Assembly: GCF_017573465.1 (NCBI RefSeq)
Contig: NZ_JAGEPF010000021.1
Coordinates: forward strand, 124,001 to 188,000
Origin: Actinomadura violacea
GTDB lineage: Bacteria; Actinomycetota; Actinomycetes; Streptosporangiales; Streptosporangiaceae
Direction of reading: 5' to 3'
Length of the DNA stretch: 64,000 nucleotides
Under the pieces are notes generated by a model. The model had not been told where the DNA came from. It did not search any database and saw nothing but the letters and a program-made list of their open reading frames with translations. Position numbers and translations under genes: made by a program. Below are positions 8,666-16,145 of this stretch, in pieces. Positions within the stretch are counted from its first letter, which is position 1. Each line of letters begins with the position of its first letter.

Positions 8666-8698
8666 GCCGCCGCACCCTCGCGTCCGGGGTGCGGCGGC
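8666..8698. terminator. Strong bidirectional terminator hairpin
   Basis: GCCGCCGCACCC (8666-8677) and GGGTGCGGCGGC (8687-8698) form a perfect 12-bp stem with a 9-nt loop between the convergent kinase and S15 hydrolase genes. Confidence 0.75.
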
Positions 8699-8720
8699 CT
8701 CAGCGGCCTTCAGGCGCGGG

Positions 8721-10706
8721 TCAGTACAGCTTGCGCTCCTGCCGCGGCAGGACCACGTTCGACGGCCCGTGCCAGGCGGCCTTCGGCGCGGGGACGTCGA
8801 GTGCGCTCATCCCGTCCCGCCCGGCGACGACCGGGAAGCGGATCGAGCTGGCCGACAGGTCCACGGTGACCGTGGCGCCGGTGGGCGTCTCGGTGTTGTT
8901 GTCGGCGTCGGTCCCGGCGAGGACCAGCGCGAGCCGGTGGCCCTTCTTGAGCATGTACTCCTGGCTGAGCGTCTGCCAGCGGATGCCGTAGTACTTACCG
9001 GGCTTCACCGGCTTCGGGTCGCTCAGCGACGAGGCGTTCTGCACGTCGAGCCAGCCGCGCCCGACCACGTTCACGTCCGAGGTGACCGTGGAGACCTTCG
9101 TCTGCTTGTAGCAGGCGTCGTCGGCCGGGATGCTCTCGCCGTGGCAGTCCTCGGTGTTCAGCGTCGTGATGCCCGAGCCGTCGCCGAGGTAGTCGACGCG
9201 GGTGTCGGTGCCGTAGTCGACGAGCAGCGCGGTCACGTTCGACGTCGGCTTGTCCAGCTTGACCGACAGCCGCACGTCCGGGGTGCCGGACAGCCGCCCC
9301 GCCCGCTGCAGCGGGCCCGACGTGAACGCGAGGCGGAACGGCTTCGCGGTGGTCGGGTCGGACACCATGTCGCCCTCGGTGTAGCCCGCGTTCTGCGGTC
9401 CGGCGGCGTCGGTGAACGACGCGGACGTGCCCTTCGGGGCGCGCTGCTCACCGAGCGAGCCGTCCGCGCGGGGCCGCAGGACGGTCGTCCGCGCGTCCTT
9501 CGCCGGCCAGTCCGCCTGCTTGATCCACTGGTCCGGGCCGACCTCGATGTCGGCGCGCGGCTGCTTCAGCACGTCGTTGGGGACCTTCATCAGCTCGTGG
9601 TCGAACCACTGGTGCAGCGTGTTCACCCAGTCGTCGCGGCGGATGTCGAACGGGTCGACGTGCCCGCGCTGGTGCAGCCACACCTTGCGGGTGATGCCGC
9701 GCTGCGCGAGCGCCTCCCACCACTGCGCGAACTGCTTGTCCTTGACGTTCAGGTCGTTGACGCCCTGGACGGCGAAGATGCTCGCGTGCACGGCACCGAC
9801 GTGCGTGACCGATCCGCGCAGGTAGTTCGTCGTCTTCCAGTACGCGTTGTAGTCGCCGGTCGCGTCGTCCTCGCCCTTGTCGAGGCCGGCGTTGACGGCG
9901 GCGCACTTGGCGGGCGGGTCGGTATCGACGACGTCGGCGAGGCCCGGCTGCTCGTCCGTCCAGTACTTCACGCCGTTCATGCGGCTGTAGTCGTACCAGC
10001 TGCTGATCGCGGAGATCGGGACGATCGTGTCGAGGCCCCGCACGCCGGTCGCCGCGACGCCGTTGGCGAGCGTCCCGTCGTAGGACTTGCCGATCATGCC
10101 GGTGTGGCCGGTCGTCCAGGTCGCCTTGACCGGCGTGCCGTCCGCCTTGAACGCCTTCGCGCGTCCGTTGAGCCAGTCGACGACGGCCTTGCCGCCGAGG
10201 ACGTCGGACGGGCCGCCGCTGACGGGGCAGCCGTCGGAGCGGGTCGTCCCGTCCATGTCGACGGCGAGGAACGCGTAGCCGCGCGGCACGAAGTAGTTGT
10301 CGTAGAACAGCGGGAACTTCACCGGGTTCCCGTTGGCGTCGTAGGTCTTCTTCTCGCTCTCGTTGCCGCGCCCGAGGTTGTCGTAGTACGGGCTCTCGTC
10401 CATGATGACCGGCACCTTGAGGCCCTGCTGGGTCTCCTTGGGCCGGATGATGTCGACATTGATGCGGTCCGGCTTGCCGTCCCGGTCGCTGTCCACGCTC
10501 GACTGGACGTACACGTGCTCGCGGATCGCGTCCTTGTAGGAGAAGACGGGCTGCGTGACGCCGTCCTTCACCACGATCTTGGGGACGGTCCGGGCCAAGG
10601 CCGTCGCGCCGCCGCCCGCGGCGCCGCCGGCGGCGGCGACCGCCGCACCGGTGAGCACGGCGAGCGTCGCCGCCCGCCGGGTCCGTCTCAGGGATCGCCT
10701 GGCCAA
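8721..10706 (-). CDS. Secreted Xaa-Pro dipeptidyl-peptidase-like hydrolase (CocE/NonD, S15 type)
   Basis: An exported alpha/beta hydrolase of 661 aa. It starts at TTG 10706, chosen because GGAGG lies 6 nt upstream and the resulting N-terminus (MARRSLRRTRRAATLAVLTG) is a signal peptide with paired arginines, possibly Tat-type. The catalytic Ser is in GMIGKSYDGTLA, the Asp in VQGVNDLNV and the His in HQRGHVDPF, followed by the C-terminal jelly-roll domain of the X-Pro dipeptidyl-peptidase family. It probably cleaves proline-containing peptides or esters outside the cell. A second S15 protein lies at 24454-26202. It is monocistronic, with terminators on both sides. Confidence 0.88.
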   Translation of the reverse strand: MARRSLRRTRRAATLAVLTGAAVAAAGGAAGGGATALARTVPKIVVKDGVTQPVFSYKDAIREHVYVQSSVDSDRDGKPDRINVDIIRPKETQQGLKVPVIMDESPYYDNLGRGNESEKKTYDANGNPVKFPLFYDNYFVPRGYAFLAVDMDGTTRSDGCPVSGGPSDVLGGKAVVDWLNGRAKAFKADGTPVKATWTTGHTGMIGKSYDGTLANGVAATGVRGLDTIVPISAISSWYDYSRMNGVKYWTDEQPGLADVVDTDPPAKCAAVNAGLDKGEDDATGDYNAYWKTTNYLRGSVTHVGAVHASIFAVQGVNDLNVKDKQFAQWWEALAQRGITRKVWLHQRGHVDPFDIRRDDWVNTLHQWFDHELMKVPNDVLKQPRADIEVGPDQWIKQADWPAKDARTTVLRPRADGSLGEQRAPKGTSASFTDAAGPQNAGYTEGDMVSDPTTAKPFRLAFTSGPLQRAGRLSGTPDVRLSVKLDKPTSNVTALLVDYGTDTRVDYLGDGSGITTLNTEDCHGESIPADDACYKQTKVSTVTSDVNVVGRGWLDVQNASSLSDPKPVKPGKYYGIRWQTLSQEYMLKKGHRLALVLAGTDADNNTETPTGATVTVDLSASSIRFPVVAGRDGMSALDVPAPKAAWHGPSNVVLPRQERKLY

Positions 10707-10839
10707 CCCGCACCTCCGGGAGATGAGCACATGATCTCTACGGGGGCACACGTTCCTCGCGGATCGGCACCGCGTAAAGGGCGCCGCTTCGGCGAACTCC
10801 CGCCTCATTTGGTCACAAACTGCCCTTGCGGCGCGGTGG

Positions 10840-10871
10840 CCGGGGCGTCCGGCGGGTCCCGGACGCCCCGG
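10840..10871. terminator. leuA terminator
   Basis: CCGGGGCGTCCGG (10840-10852) and CCGGACGCCCCGG (10859-10871) form a perfect 13-bp stem with a 6-nt loop immediately after the leuA stop codon (minus strand). It separates leuA from the downstream S15 gene. Confidence 0.8.
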
Positions 10872-10879
10872 CCCGCGCG

Positions 10880-12664
10880 TCACCCGGCCTTCGCCCGGTT
10901 CACCGCGGCCAGCACCGCCTGCACGGACGCGGTGAGCACCGACGTGTCGCGCCCCGCGCCCCAGCACGTCACCCCGTCGACGCGGCACTCGGCATAGGCG
11001 ACCGCGGGGGAGTCGTGGCCTGATTCGGTCGAGTGCTCGACGTACTGCAGCACGTCCACCTTCACTCCGGCGGCCGCCAGCGCGTCCGCGAGCGCCGCCA
11101 GCGGACCGTTGCCCGAGCCGGTGTACTCGCGCTCGCCGCCGTCCACGCGCAGCACGCCGGTGAAGTCGTGCCGGCCGGGGCCGGTGTGCGACGTCCGCCA
11201 GCCGGTGAGCTCGACCGGTCCCGTCCGGCCGACGTACTCGGCGCGGAACAGCTCCCACAGCTCGGCGGCGGTGATCTCCTCGCCGCTGCCGTCCGTGGCC
11301 TGCTGGACGACCCGGGAGAACTCGATCTGCAGGCGCCGCGGCAGCTCCAGCCCGTACCCGGTGCGCAGCAGGTAGGCGATGCCGCCCTTGCCGGACTGGC
11401 TGTTCACCCGGATGACCGCCTCGTAGCCGCGTCCGACGTCGGCCGGGTCGATCGGCAGGTACGGGACCTCCCACGGCGCATCCTCCGCCGGGACGCCCAG
11501 CTCCGCGGCCCGCGCCGCGTGATGCGCCATGCCCTTGGAGATCGCGTCCTGGTGGGTGCCGGAGAACGCGGTGTACACCAGGTCGCCGCCGTACGGGTGG
11601 CGCTCGTGGACGGGCAGCCGGTTGCAGTGCTCGACCGTGCGGCGGATCTCGTCGATGTCGGCGAAGTCGACGCACGGGTCGACGCCCTGCGCGTGCAGGT
11701 TCAGCGCGAGCGTGACCAGGTCGACGTTCCCGGTCCGCTCGCCGTTGCCGAACAGGCAGCCCTCGACCCGCTGCGCGCCCGCCAGCACCGCCAGCTCCGC
11801 GCACGCCACGCCCGTCCCGCGGTCGTTGTGCGGATGCACCGACAGGATCACCGCGTCCCGGCGGGCCAGGTTGCGGTGCATGAACTCGATCTGGTCGGCG
11901 TACACGTTCGGCGTCGCGATCTCCACGGTCGCCGGCAGGTTCAGGATCACCGGACGGTCGGGGGAGGCGTCCCACAGCTCCGTGACCGCGTCGCACACCT
12001 CCAGCGCGTACTCCGGCTCGGTGAAGTTGAACGTCTCGGGCGAGAACTCGAACCGCACGCCCGGCCGGTCCCCGGCGAGGCGCGCGACGTCGGCCGCCCC
12101 GTCCAGGATCAGCCTGCGCACGCCGTCGCGGTCCTCCCGCAGCACGACGTCGCGCCACGCCGGCCCCGTCGCGGTGTACAGGTGGACGACGGCGCGCGGC
12201 ATGCCCTCGATGGACGCGAACGTCCGCTCGATCAGTTCGCGGCGCGCGGGCGTGAACACGACCGGCGTCACGTCGTCGGGGACGGCGCCGGACGTGGCCA
12301 GATGCCGGACGAAGTCGAAGTCGGTCTGGCTCGCCGACGGGTAGCCGACCTCGACCTCCTTGAACCCCATGGTCACGAAGAGGTCGAACATCCTTCGCTT
12401 GCGCGCCGGGTCCATCGGCTCGGCCAGCGCCTGGTTGCCGTCGCGCAGGTCGACCGGCACCCACAGCGGCGCCCGCTCGATCCGCCGCGACGGCCAGGTC
12501 CGCTCGATCTCGGGCACGGGCGACGGCACCCGGTCGTACGCGGCCCGGTAGCGGTGCGACGGCATGGCGCTGCCGCGCTGCGGGTTCCAGAAGGGCGCGC
12601 CCGGCCCGGCGGGGCCGGACGGGGTGCGCAGGGTGGGGAAGGTGGTGGCGGTGGGCTCGTTCAA
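10880..12664 (-). CDS. leuA: 2-isopropylmalate synthase
   Basis: Condenses acetyl-CoA with 2-oxoisovalerate, the committed step of leucine synthesis. The 594-aa protein has the HMGL-like TIM barrel with the metal and substrate motif VDLRDGNQAL near residue 73 and SVHPHNDRGTG carrying the two metal His/Asn residues. The C-terminal LeuA dimer/allosteric domain follows (from about residue 450), so leucine feedback control is likely retained. Length matches the long actinobacterial form. It starts at TTG 12664, with GAGGA 6 nt upstream. It is preceded by a 14-codon leader with three adjacent Leu codons and complementary segments, which suggests attenuation. No other leu gene is adjacent. Confidence 0.96.
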   Translation of the reverse strand: MNEPTATTFPTLRTPSGPAGPGAPFWNPQRGSAMPSHRYRAAYDRVPSPVPEIERTWPSRRIERAPLWVPVDLRDGNQALAEPMDPARKRRMFDLFVTMGFKEVEVGYPSASQTDFDFVRHLATSGAVPDDVTPVVFTPARRELIERTFASIEGMPRAVVHLYTATGPAWRDVVLREDRDGVRRLILDGAADVARLAGDRPGVRFEFSPETFNFTEPEYALEVCDAVTELWDASPDRPVILNLPATVEIATPNVYADQIEFMHRNLARRDAVILSVHPHNDRGTGVACAELAVLAGAQRVEGCLFGNGERTGNVDLVTLALNLHAQGVDPCVDFADIDEIRRTVEHCNRLPVHERHPYGGDLVYTAFSGTHQDAISKGMAHHAARAAELGVPAEDAPWEVPYLPIDPADVGRGYEAVIRVNSQSGKGGIAYLLRTGYGLELPRRLQIEFSRVVQQATDGSGEEITAAELWELFRAEYVGRTGPVELTGWRTSHTGPGRHDFTGVLRVDGGEREYTGSGNGPLAALADALAAAGVKVDVLQYVEHSTESGHDSPAVAYAECRVDGVTCWGAGRDTSVLTASVQAVLAAVNRAKAG

Positions 12665-12690
12665 GGCTCGTCCTCGCTGATCGCCGGAAC

Positions 12691-12746
12691 GACCGGCAGC
12701 ATCGGACCCCGCGGCGGGGTGCCGGTCGGATCAGGCCCCGCCGCGG
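12691..12746 (-). promoter_or_regulatory. leuA attenuator-like competing RNA structures
   Basis: Two mutually exclusive pairings can be read. CCCCGCCGCGG at 12736-12746 (plus strand), inside the leader peptide gene, is perfectly complementary over 11 bp to CCGCGGCGGGG at 12709-12719. That second segment also lies in a local hairpin, ACCCCG/CGGGGT (12706-12720), extended by GACCGGCA (12691-12698) with TGCCGGTC (12720-12727). A ribosome stalled at the Leu codons would cover the first arm and free the second. No T-run follows, so control may act on translation or through another termination mode. Confidence 0.65.
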
Positions 12747-12775
12747 CGGCCGAGAAGGAGGGCCTGCCACGCCAT
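12731..12775 (-). CDS. leuL: leuA leader peptide with Leu-Leu-Leu
   Basis: Fourteen codons read MAWQALLLGRRGGA and end at TGA, 66 nt before the leuA start. Three consecutive leucine codons (CTC CTT CTC at 12752-12760) sit just before the segment that pairs with downstream RNA, as expected of an attenuation leader. The ATG lies 7 nt after the -10 hexamer, so this peptide is probably translated from a leaderless mRNA. Leucine attenuators of leuA are known in actinobacteria. This copy is recognised by its layout, not by homology. Confidence 0.75.
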   Translation of the reverse strand: MAWQALLLGRRGGA

Positions 12776-12782
12776 GCCGCTC

Positions 12783-12812
12783 ACTGTAGCCACACCTCAG
12801 CTCCTCAGACAA
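12783..12812 (-). promoter_or_regulatory. Promoter of leuL-leuA
   Basis: On the minus strand, TTGTCT (12812-12807), 18 nt, then TACAGT (12788-12783). The leader ATG follows after 7 nt, so transcription should start at the ATG. Confidence 0.65.
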
Positions 12813-12818
12813 GCTGAG
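12796..12818. promoter_or_regulatory. Operator-like dyad between leuA and the FadR-type gene
   Basis: CTCAGCT (12796-12802) and AGCTGAG (12812-12818) form a perfect 7-bp dyad with a 9-nt spacer. It overlaps the -35 and spacer of the leuA promoter and lies about 55 bp upstream of the divergent GntR/FadR gene, which is a candidate to bind it. Confidence 0.5.
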
Positions 12819-12871
12819 TTCCTGCGGAGGCGCTAGCGTAGGGACCGCCGACCAGAAGGGGAGACCACCGC

Positions 12872-13567
12872 ATGCCGCTCGGCCCGCTCCGCCGCAGCCC
12901 GCTCGTCGAGCAGGCCGCCCAGCGGCTCCGCGACCAGATCGCCGACGGCTCCTGGCCGGTCGGCACCCGGCTCCCCGGCGAGACCACGCTCGCCAGGGAG
13001 CTCGGCGTCGGCCGCTCCACCGTCCGCGAGGCGCTGCGCGCCCTCGCCGGCGCCGGACTCGTCCGGGCCCGCCAGGGCGCCGGCGTCTTCGTCACCGCGA
13101 CCGAACCCGGCGAGGACTTCACCACCCGGCTCCGCCGCGCCTCCGTCACCGACGTCTACGAGATCCGGATGATGATCGAGGTCCGCGCCACCGAGCTGGC
13201 CGCCGAGCGCCGCACCGACGCCGACCTCGCCGCGCTCGACGCCGCCCTCGCCGCCCGCGACGAGGCGTTCGCCGGCCCGTCCCTGGAGTCCTTCCTCGAC
13301 GCCGACATCGCCCTGCACGCCGCGGTGATCGCCGCCGCGCACAACCCCGTCCTGGTCGACCTGCACGCCGAGTTCGTCCCGGTGCTGCGCGCCGGCCTCC
13401 TCGACCTGGTCACCCTGGTCGACGTCCGCGCGTCCGACGAGACCCACGGCCGCGCCGCGCACGCCGCCCTCGTCGAGGCGATCCGCGACCGCGACCCCGC
13501 CGCCGCGGGCCGCATCATCACCACCGAACTGGCCCAGACCCTCACCCGCCTGCGAGGCTCCCGCTGA
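12872..13567 (+). CDS. GntR-family regulator, FadR/FCD subfamily
   Basis: A 231-aa transcription factor. The N-terminal winged helix (about residues 8-78) holds the GntR signature GTRLPGETTLARELGVGRST and VREALRALAGAGLVRARQG. The C-terminal all-helical FCD domain (about 95-225) has the metal-ligand pattern Asp/His...His (DADIALHAAVIAAAHN and ETHGRAAHAAL). Such proteins bind small organic acids, often with zinc. GGGGAGA precedes the ATG. It is divergent from leuA, with a dyad between them, and its 3' end overlaps the HelD-like gene by 26 nt. It may control leuA, itself or both. The ligand is unknown. Confidence 0.88.
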   Translation: MPLGPLRRSPLVEQAAQRLRDQIADGSWPVGTRLPGETTLARELGVGRSTVREALRALAGAGLVRARQGAGVFVTATEPGEDFTTRLRRASVTDVYEIRMMIEVRATELAAERRTDADLAALDAALAARDEAFAGPSLESFLDADIALHAAVIAAAHNPVLVDLHAEFVPVLRAGLLDLVTLVDVRASDETHGRAAHAALVEAIRDRDPAAAGRIITTELAQTLTRLRGSR

Positions 13568-15935
13568 GCAGCGGCGGCAGGTCGCCGTCGTGGACGATCG
13601 TCAGGCGGCGGGTCGGGCGGGTCAGCGCGACGTACAGGTCCTGGCCGCCCTTCGGCGACTCGGCGAGGACGCCCGCCGGGTCGACGACGACGACCGAGTC
13701 GAACTCCAGGCCCTTGGCCTCCTCGGCGGTCAGCACGACGGCGGGGGAGTCGAGGGCCTCGGGGGTCGCGCCGACGGCGGCGTCCGGCAGGACCCCCAGG
13801 ACGGCCGCGTGCCGGGCCGCCGAGGTGATGACCGCGAGCCGGCCCTCGGCGCCGCCGCCGATCCCGGCCAGCTCGTCGCGGACGAGCGCCGGGAGGCCCG
13901 CGACGGGCAGCGCCACCGCGCGGGGCGGCGGGCCGTCGTCGCGGACGGGCTCGGGCGGCGTCTGGTCCGGGGCGACGGCGGCCAGCACGTCGGAGGCGAC
14001 CCGCATGATGGCGGCGGGCGTGCGGTAGTTGACCATCAGGCGCTGCTCGCGCCACCGGCCCGGGACGTACCGGTCGAGCATCTGGCCCCAGGACGCGGCG
14101 CCCGCCGCGCTGCCGGTCTGCGCGATGTCGCCGACGACCGTCAGGGACCGGGTCGGGACGCGCCGCATCACCGCACGCCACGCCATCTCCGACAGCTCCT
14201 GCGCCTCGTCCACGATGACATGGCCGTACGCCCACTGGCGGTCGGCCATGGCGCGCTGCGCGGTGGTGAGCGGCGGGCCGCCGTCGCCGTGCCGCTCGGC
14301 CAGCTCGCTCGCGGAGATCAGGTCGGCGATCGGGATCATGTTGGTGCCGCCGGTCGACTCCATGACCTCGGCGGCGTACCGCGCCTCCTCCGCCCGGGCC
14401 GCGTCGGCGGCGCGCCGACGGGCCCGCTCGGCGGAGTCGTCCTCGCCGAGGTGCTCGGCGGCCTCGTCCAGGAGGGGGACGTCCGAGACCGTCCACGCGG
14501 AACCGGGCGGCCGGTGCAGGAGATCGCAGCCGGGAAGGGCGACCTGCTCGCCGAGGCGCGCCAGGACGTCGGGTGAGGCGTAGAGGTCGGCCAGGAGCTG
14601 CTCCGGCGTCAGCTCGGGCCACAGCTCGTCGAGGGCCTTGCGGACGGCCGGGTCCTGCCAGAGGGCCTCCTTGGCCAGGCGGAGGTCGGTCTCGTCCAGG
14701 AGGGGTTCGTCCTCGGCCTCGTCGATGAGCTCCTGGAGCCACTTCGGCATCTCGCCGGAGCCGGCGAGCTGCTCCAGCGGCTCGTCCATGATGCGCTCGT
14801 ACTGCTCGGCCCGGTTGGTCGCGAGGGCTTCGAGCATGTCGTGGACGAAGCGGCGCCGCTGCACGTTGTGGGGGAGGCGCATACCGCGGGCCCGGTCCCG
14901 GATCTCCTCGCACGTCCCGGCGTCCACGACGAGGGTGAGGCCGTCGGCGTCGACGCGCAGGCCGTCCGAGGGCGTGCGCTGCCGCTCGCGGACCGCCGCC
15001 ATGACGACGTCGGCCATGCGGAGGTCGCCCTTCAGGACCGCGACCTCGGGGGCGTCCCGCGCGGTCGCCTTGAGGCCCGGGTAGAGCTCGCCGACGGTGG
15101 CCAGGGCGACGTCGGTCTCGCCGAGGCCCGGCAGCACCTGCTCGATGTAGCGCAGGAACGTCGCGTTCGGGCCGACGACGAGCACCCCGCGCCGTTCGAG
15201 GACGTCCCGGTGCGTGTAGAGCAGGTACGCGGCGCGGTGCAGCGCGGCGACCGTCTTGCCGGTGCCCGGCCCGCCCTGCACGACGAGCACGCCCTGCAGC
15301 GCCGAGCGGATGACCTGGTCCTGCTCCTCCTGGATGGTCGCGACGACGTCGCTCATCCGGCCCGTCCGGCCGCGGCGGAGCGTGGCGAGCAGCGCCGCCT
15401 CGCCGACGATGCCGCGCCGCTCGGCCTCGTCCAGCCCCTCCAGGTCGAACACCTCGTCGTCCAGCCGGGCGACCTCCCGGTGCCGCAGGTGCAGGTGGCG
15501 GCGGCGGGCGAGGGTGCCGGGCGCCCCCGGGGTCGCGGTGTAGAACGGGCGGGCCGCCGCCGCCCGCCAGTCGATCAGCATCGGCTCGCGGTCGGCGTCG
15601 CGCAGCCCGATCCGGCCGATGTAGAACGTGTCGCCGGGACCGTCGGCATCGGCGCGGTGGTCGATGCGGCCGAAGCACAGGCCGTGCTCGACGCCGGCGA
15701 GCCTGGCGAGCCGGCGCGCCGCCTCCTCGGTCGCGACGGCGCTCTCCACCCTGGCCTGGAAGACGTTCCCGCCGCCCGCGGCCGGCCCCTCGCGCAGCGC
15801 CGCCTCGGCGCTGCCGCGCTCCTCGTCGAGCCGCTCGTAGACGCGGGTCACGTACGCCTGCTCGGCGCGCAAGGCGGTGCGGCGCGCCTCCTCGGCCGCG
15901 GCGGGCTTGACAGATGCTGCTTGACGACGCCCCAT
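13542..15935 (-). CDS. HelD-like ATP-dependent RNA polymerase-associated motor (UvrD superfamily)
   Basis: A 797-aa SF1-type protein. The N-terminal charged coiled-coil arm (about 10-85) and the HelD-type N-terminal domain (FYIGRIGLRD; MLIDWRAAAARPFY) precede Walker A GGPGTGKT at 221-228. UvrD-like motifs follow: VIVDEAQELSEM (Walker B), VVGDIAQTG, VNYRTPAAIM, and the C-terminal KGLEFDSVVVVDP and LYVALTRPTRRL. HelD releases stalled or hibernating RNA polymerase; some actinobacterial relatives protect against rifamycins. I see no rifamycin-associated element upstream. A CCTAT-AC-ATAGG dyad lies 15-26 bp before the start. Convergent with the GntR gene. Confidence 0.87.
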   Translation of the reverse strand: MGRRQAASVKPAAAEEARRTALRAEQAYVTRVYERLDEERGSAEAALREGPAAGGGNVFQARVESAVATEEAARRLARLAGVEHGLCFGRIDHRADADGPGDTFYIGRIGLRDADREPMLIDWRAAAARPFYTATPGAPGTLARRRHLHLRHREVARLDDEVFDLEGLDEAERRGIVGEAALLATLRRGRTGRMSDVVATIQEEQDQVIRSALQGVLVVQGGPGTGKTVAALHRAAYLLYTHRDVLERRGVLVVGPNATFLRYIEQVLPGLGETDVALATVGELYPGLKATARDAPEVAVLKGDLRMADVVMAAVRERQRTPSDGLRVDADGLTLVVDAGTCEEIRDRARGMRLPHNVQRRRFVHDMLEALATNRAEQYERIMDEPLEQLAGSGEMPKWLQELIDEAEDEPLLDETDLRLAKEALWQDPAVRKALDELWPELTPEQLLADLYASPDVLARLGEQVALPGCDLLHRPPGSAWTVSDVPLLDEAAEHLGEDDSAERARRRAADAARAEEARYAAEVMESTGGTNMIPIADLISASELAERHGDGGPPLTTAQRAMADRQWAYGHVIVDEAQELSEMAWRAVMRRVPTRSLTVVGDIAQTGSAAGAASWGQMLDRYVPGRWREQRLMVNYRTPAAIMRVASDVLAAVAPDQTPPEPVRDDGPPPRAVALPVAGLPALVRDELAGIGGGAEGRLAVITSAARHAAVLGVLPDAAVGATPEALDSPAVVLTAEEAKGLEFDSVVVVDPAGVLAESPKGGQDLYVALTRPTRRLTIVHDGDLPPLLSGSLAGG

Positions 15936-15949
15936 GCTTCGGCTACACT

Positions 15950-15961
15950 CCTATACATAGG
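15950..15961. promoter_or_regulatory. Short dyad upstream of the HelD-like gene
   Basis: CCTAT-AC-ATAGG is a 5-bp dyad in the AT-richest part of the intergenic region. It overlaps where a -10 element of the minus-strand gene would lie. Confidence 0.3.
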
Positions 15962-16059
15962 ATGGGTTTGTTGTGCGCAATTCGTAAGTCGCCACCCTAC
16001 CATCGGTTCCGCGTACCGTGCACCGGACGCGTGAAAAGATCACCCCCGTTGCGGTGGAC

Positions 16060-16098
16060 GTCACCCGCGCGGTGCCCTCAGGTCACCGGCCACGGTGA
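16060..16098 (+). promoter_or_regulatory. Possible PHO-box direct repeats upstream of phoD
   Basis: GTCACC occurs at 16060-16065 and 16082-16087, exactly two 11-nt steps apart, with a degenerate unit between them. PhoP boxes in actinobacteria are 11-nt direct repeats built on GTTCACC, so this is a weak but suggestive match upstream of a phosphatase gene. Confidence 0.3.
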
Positions 16099-16145
16099 GG
16101 ATTTCCGGCGATCGCTGCCGGAACCCCCGAAAGGTCACCGCCCCC

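Noticed and set aside
8661..10997. 778-codon open frame on the plus strand
   Set aside because: It is antisense to the S15 hydrolase gene, which has a signal peptide, catalytic triad and ribosome binding site. Its own product is a Val/Arg/Asp-biased mixture typical of GC-rich shadow frames.
15936..15990. Rifamycin-associated element before the HelD-like gene
   Set aside because: I looked for the known inverted-repeat element expected of rifamycin-induced helR genes; only a short CCTAT/ATAGG dyad is present.
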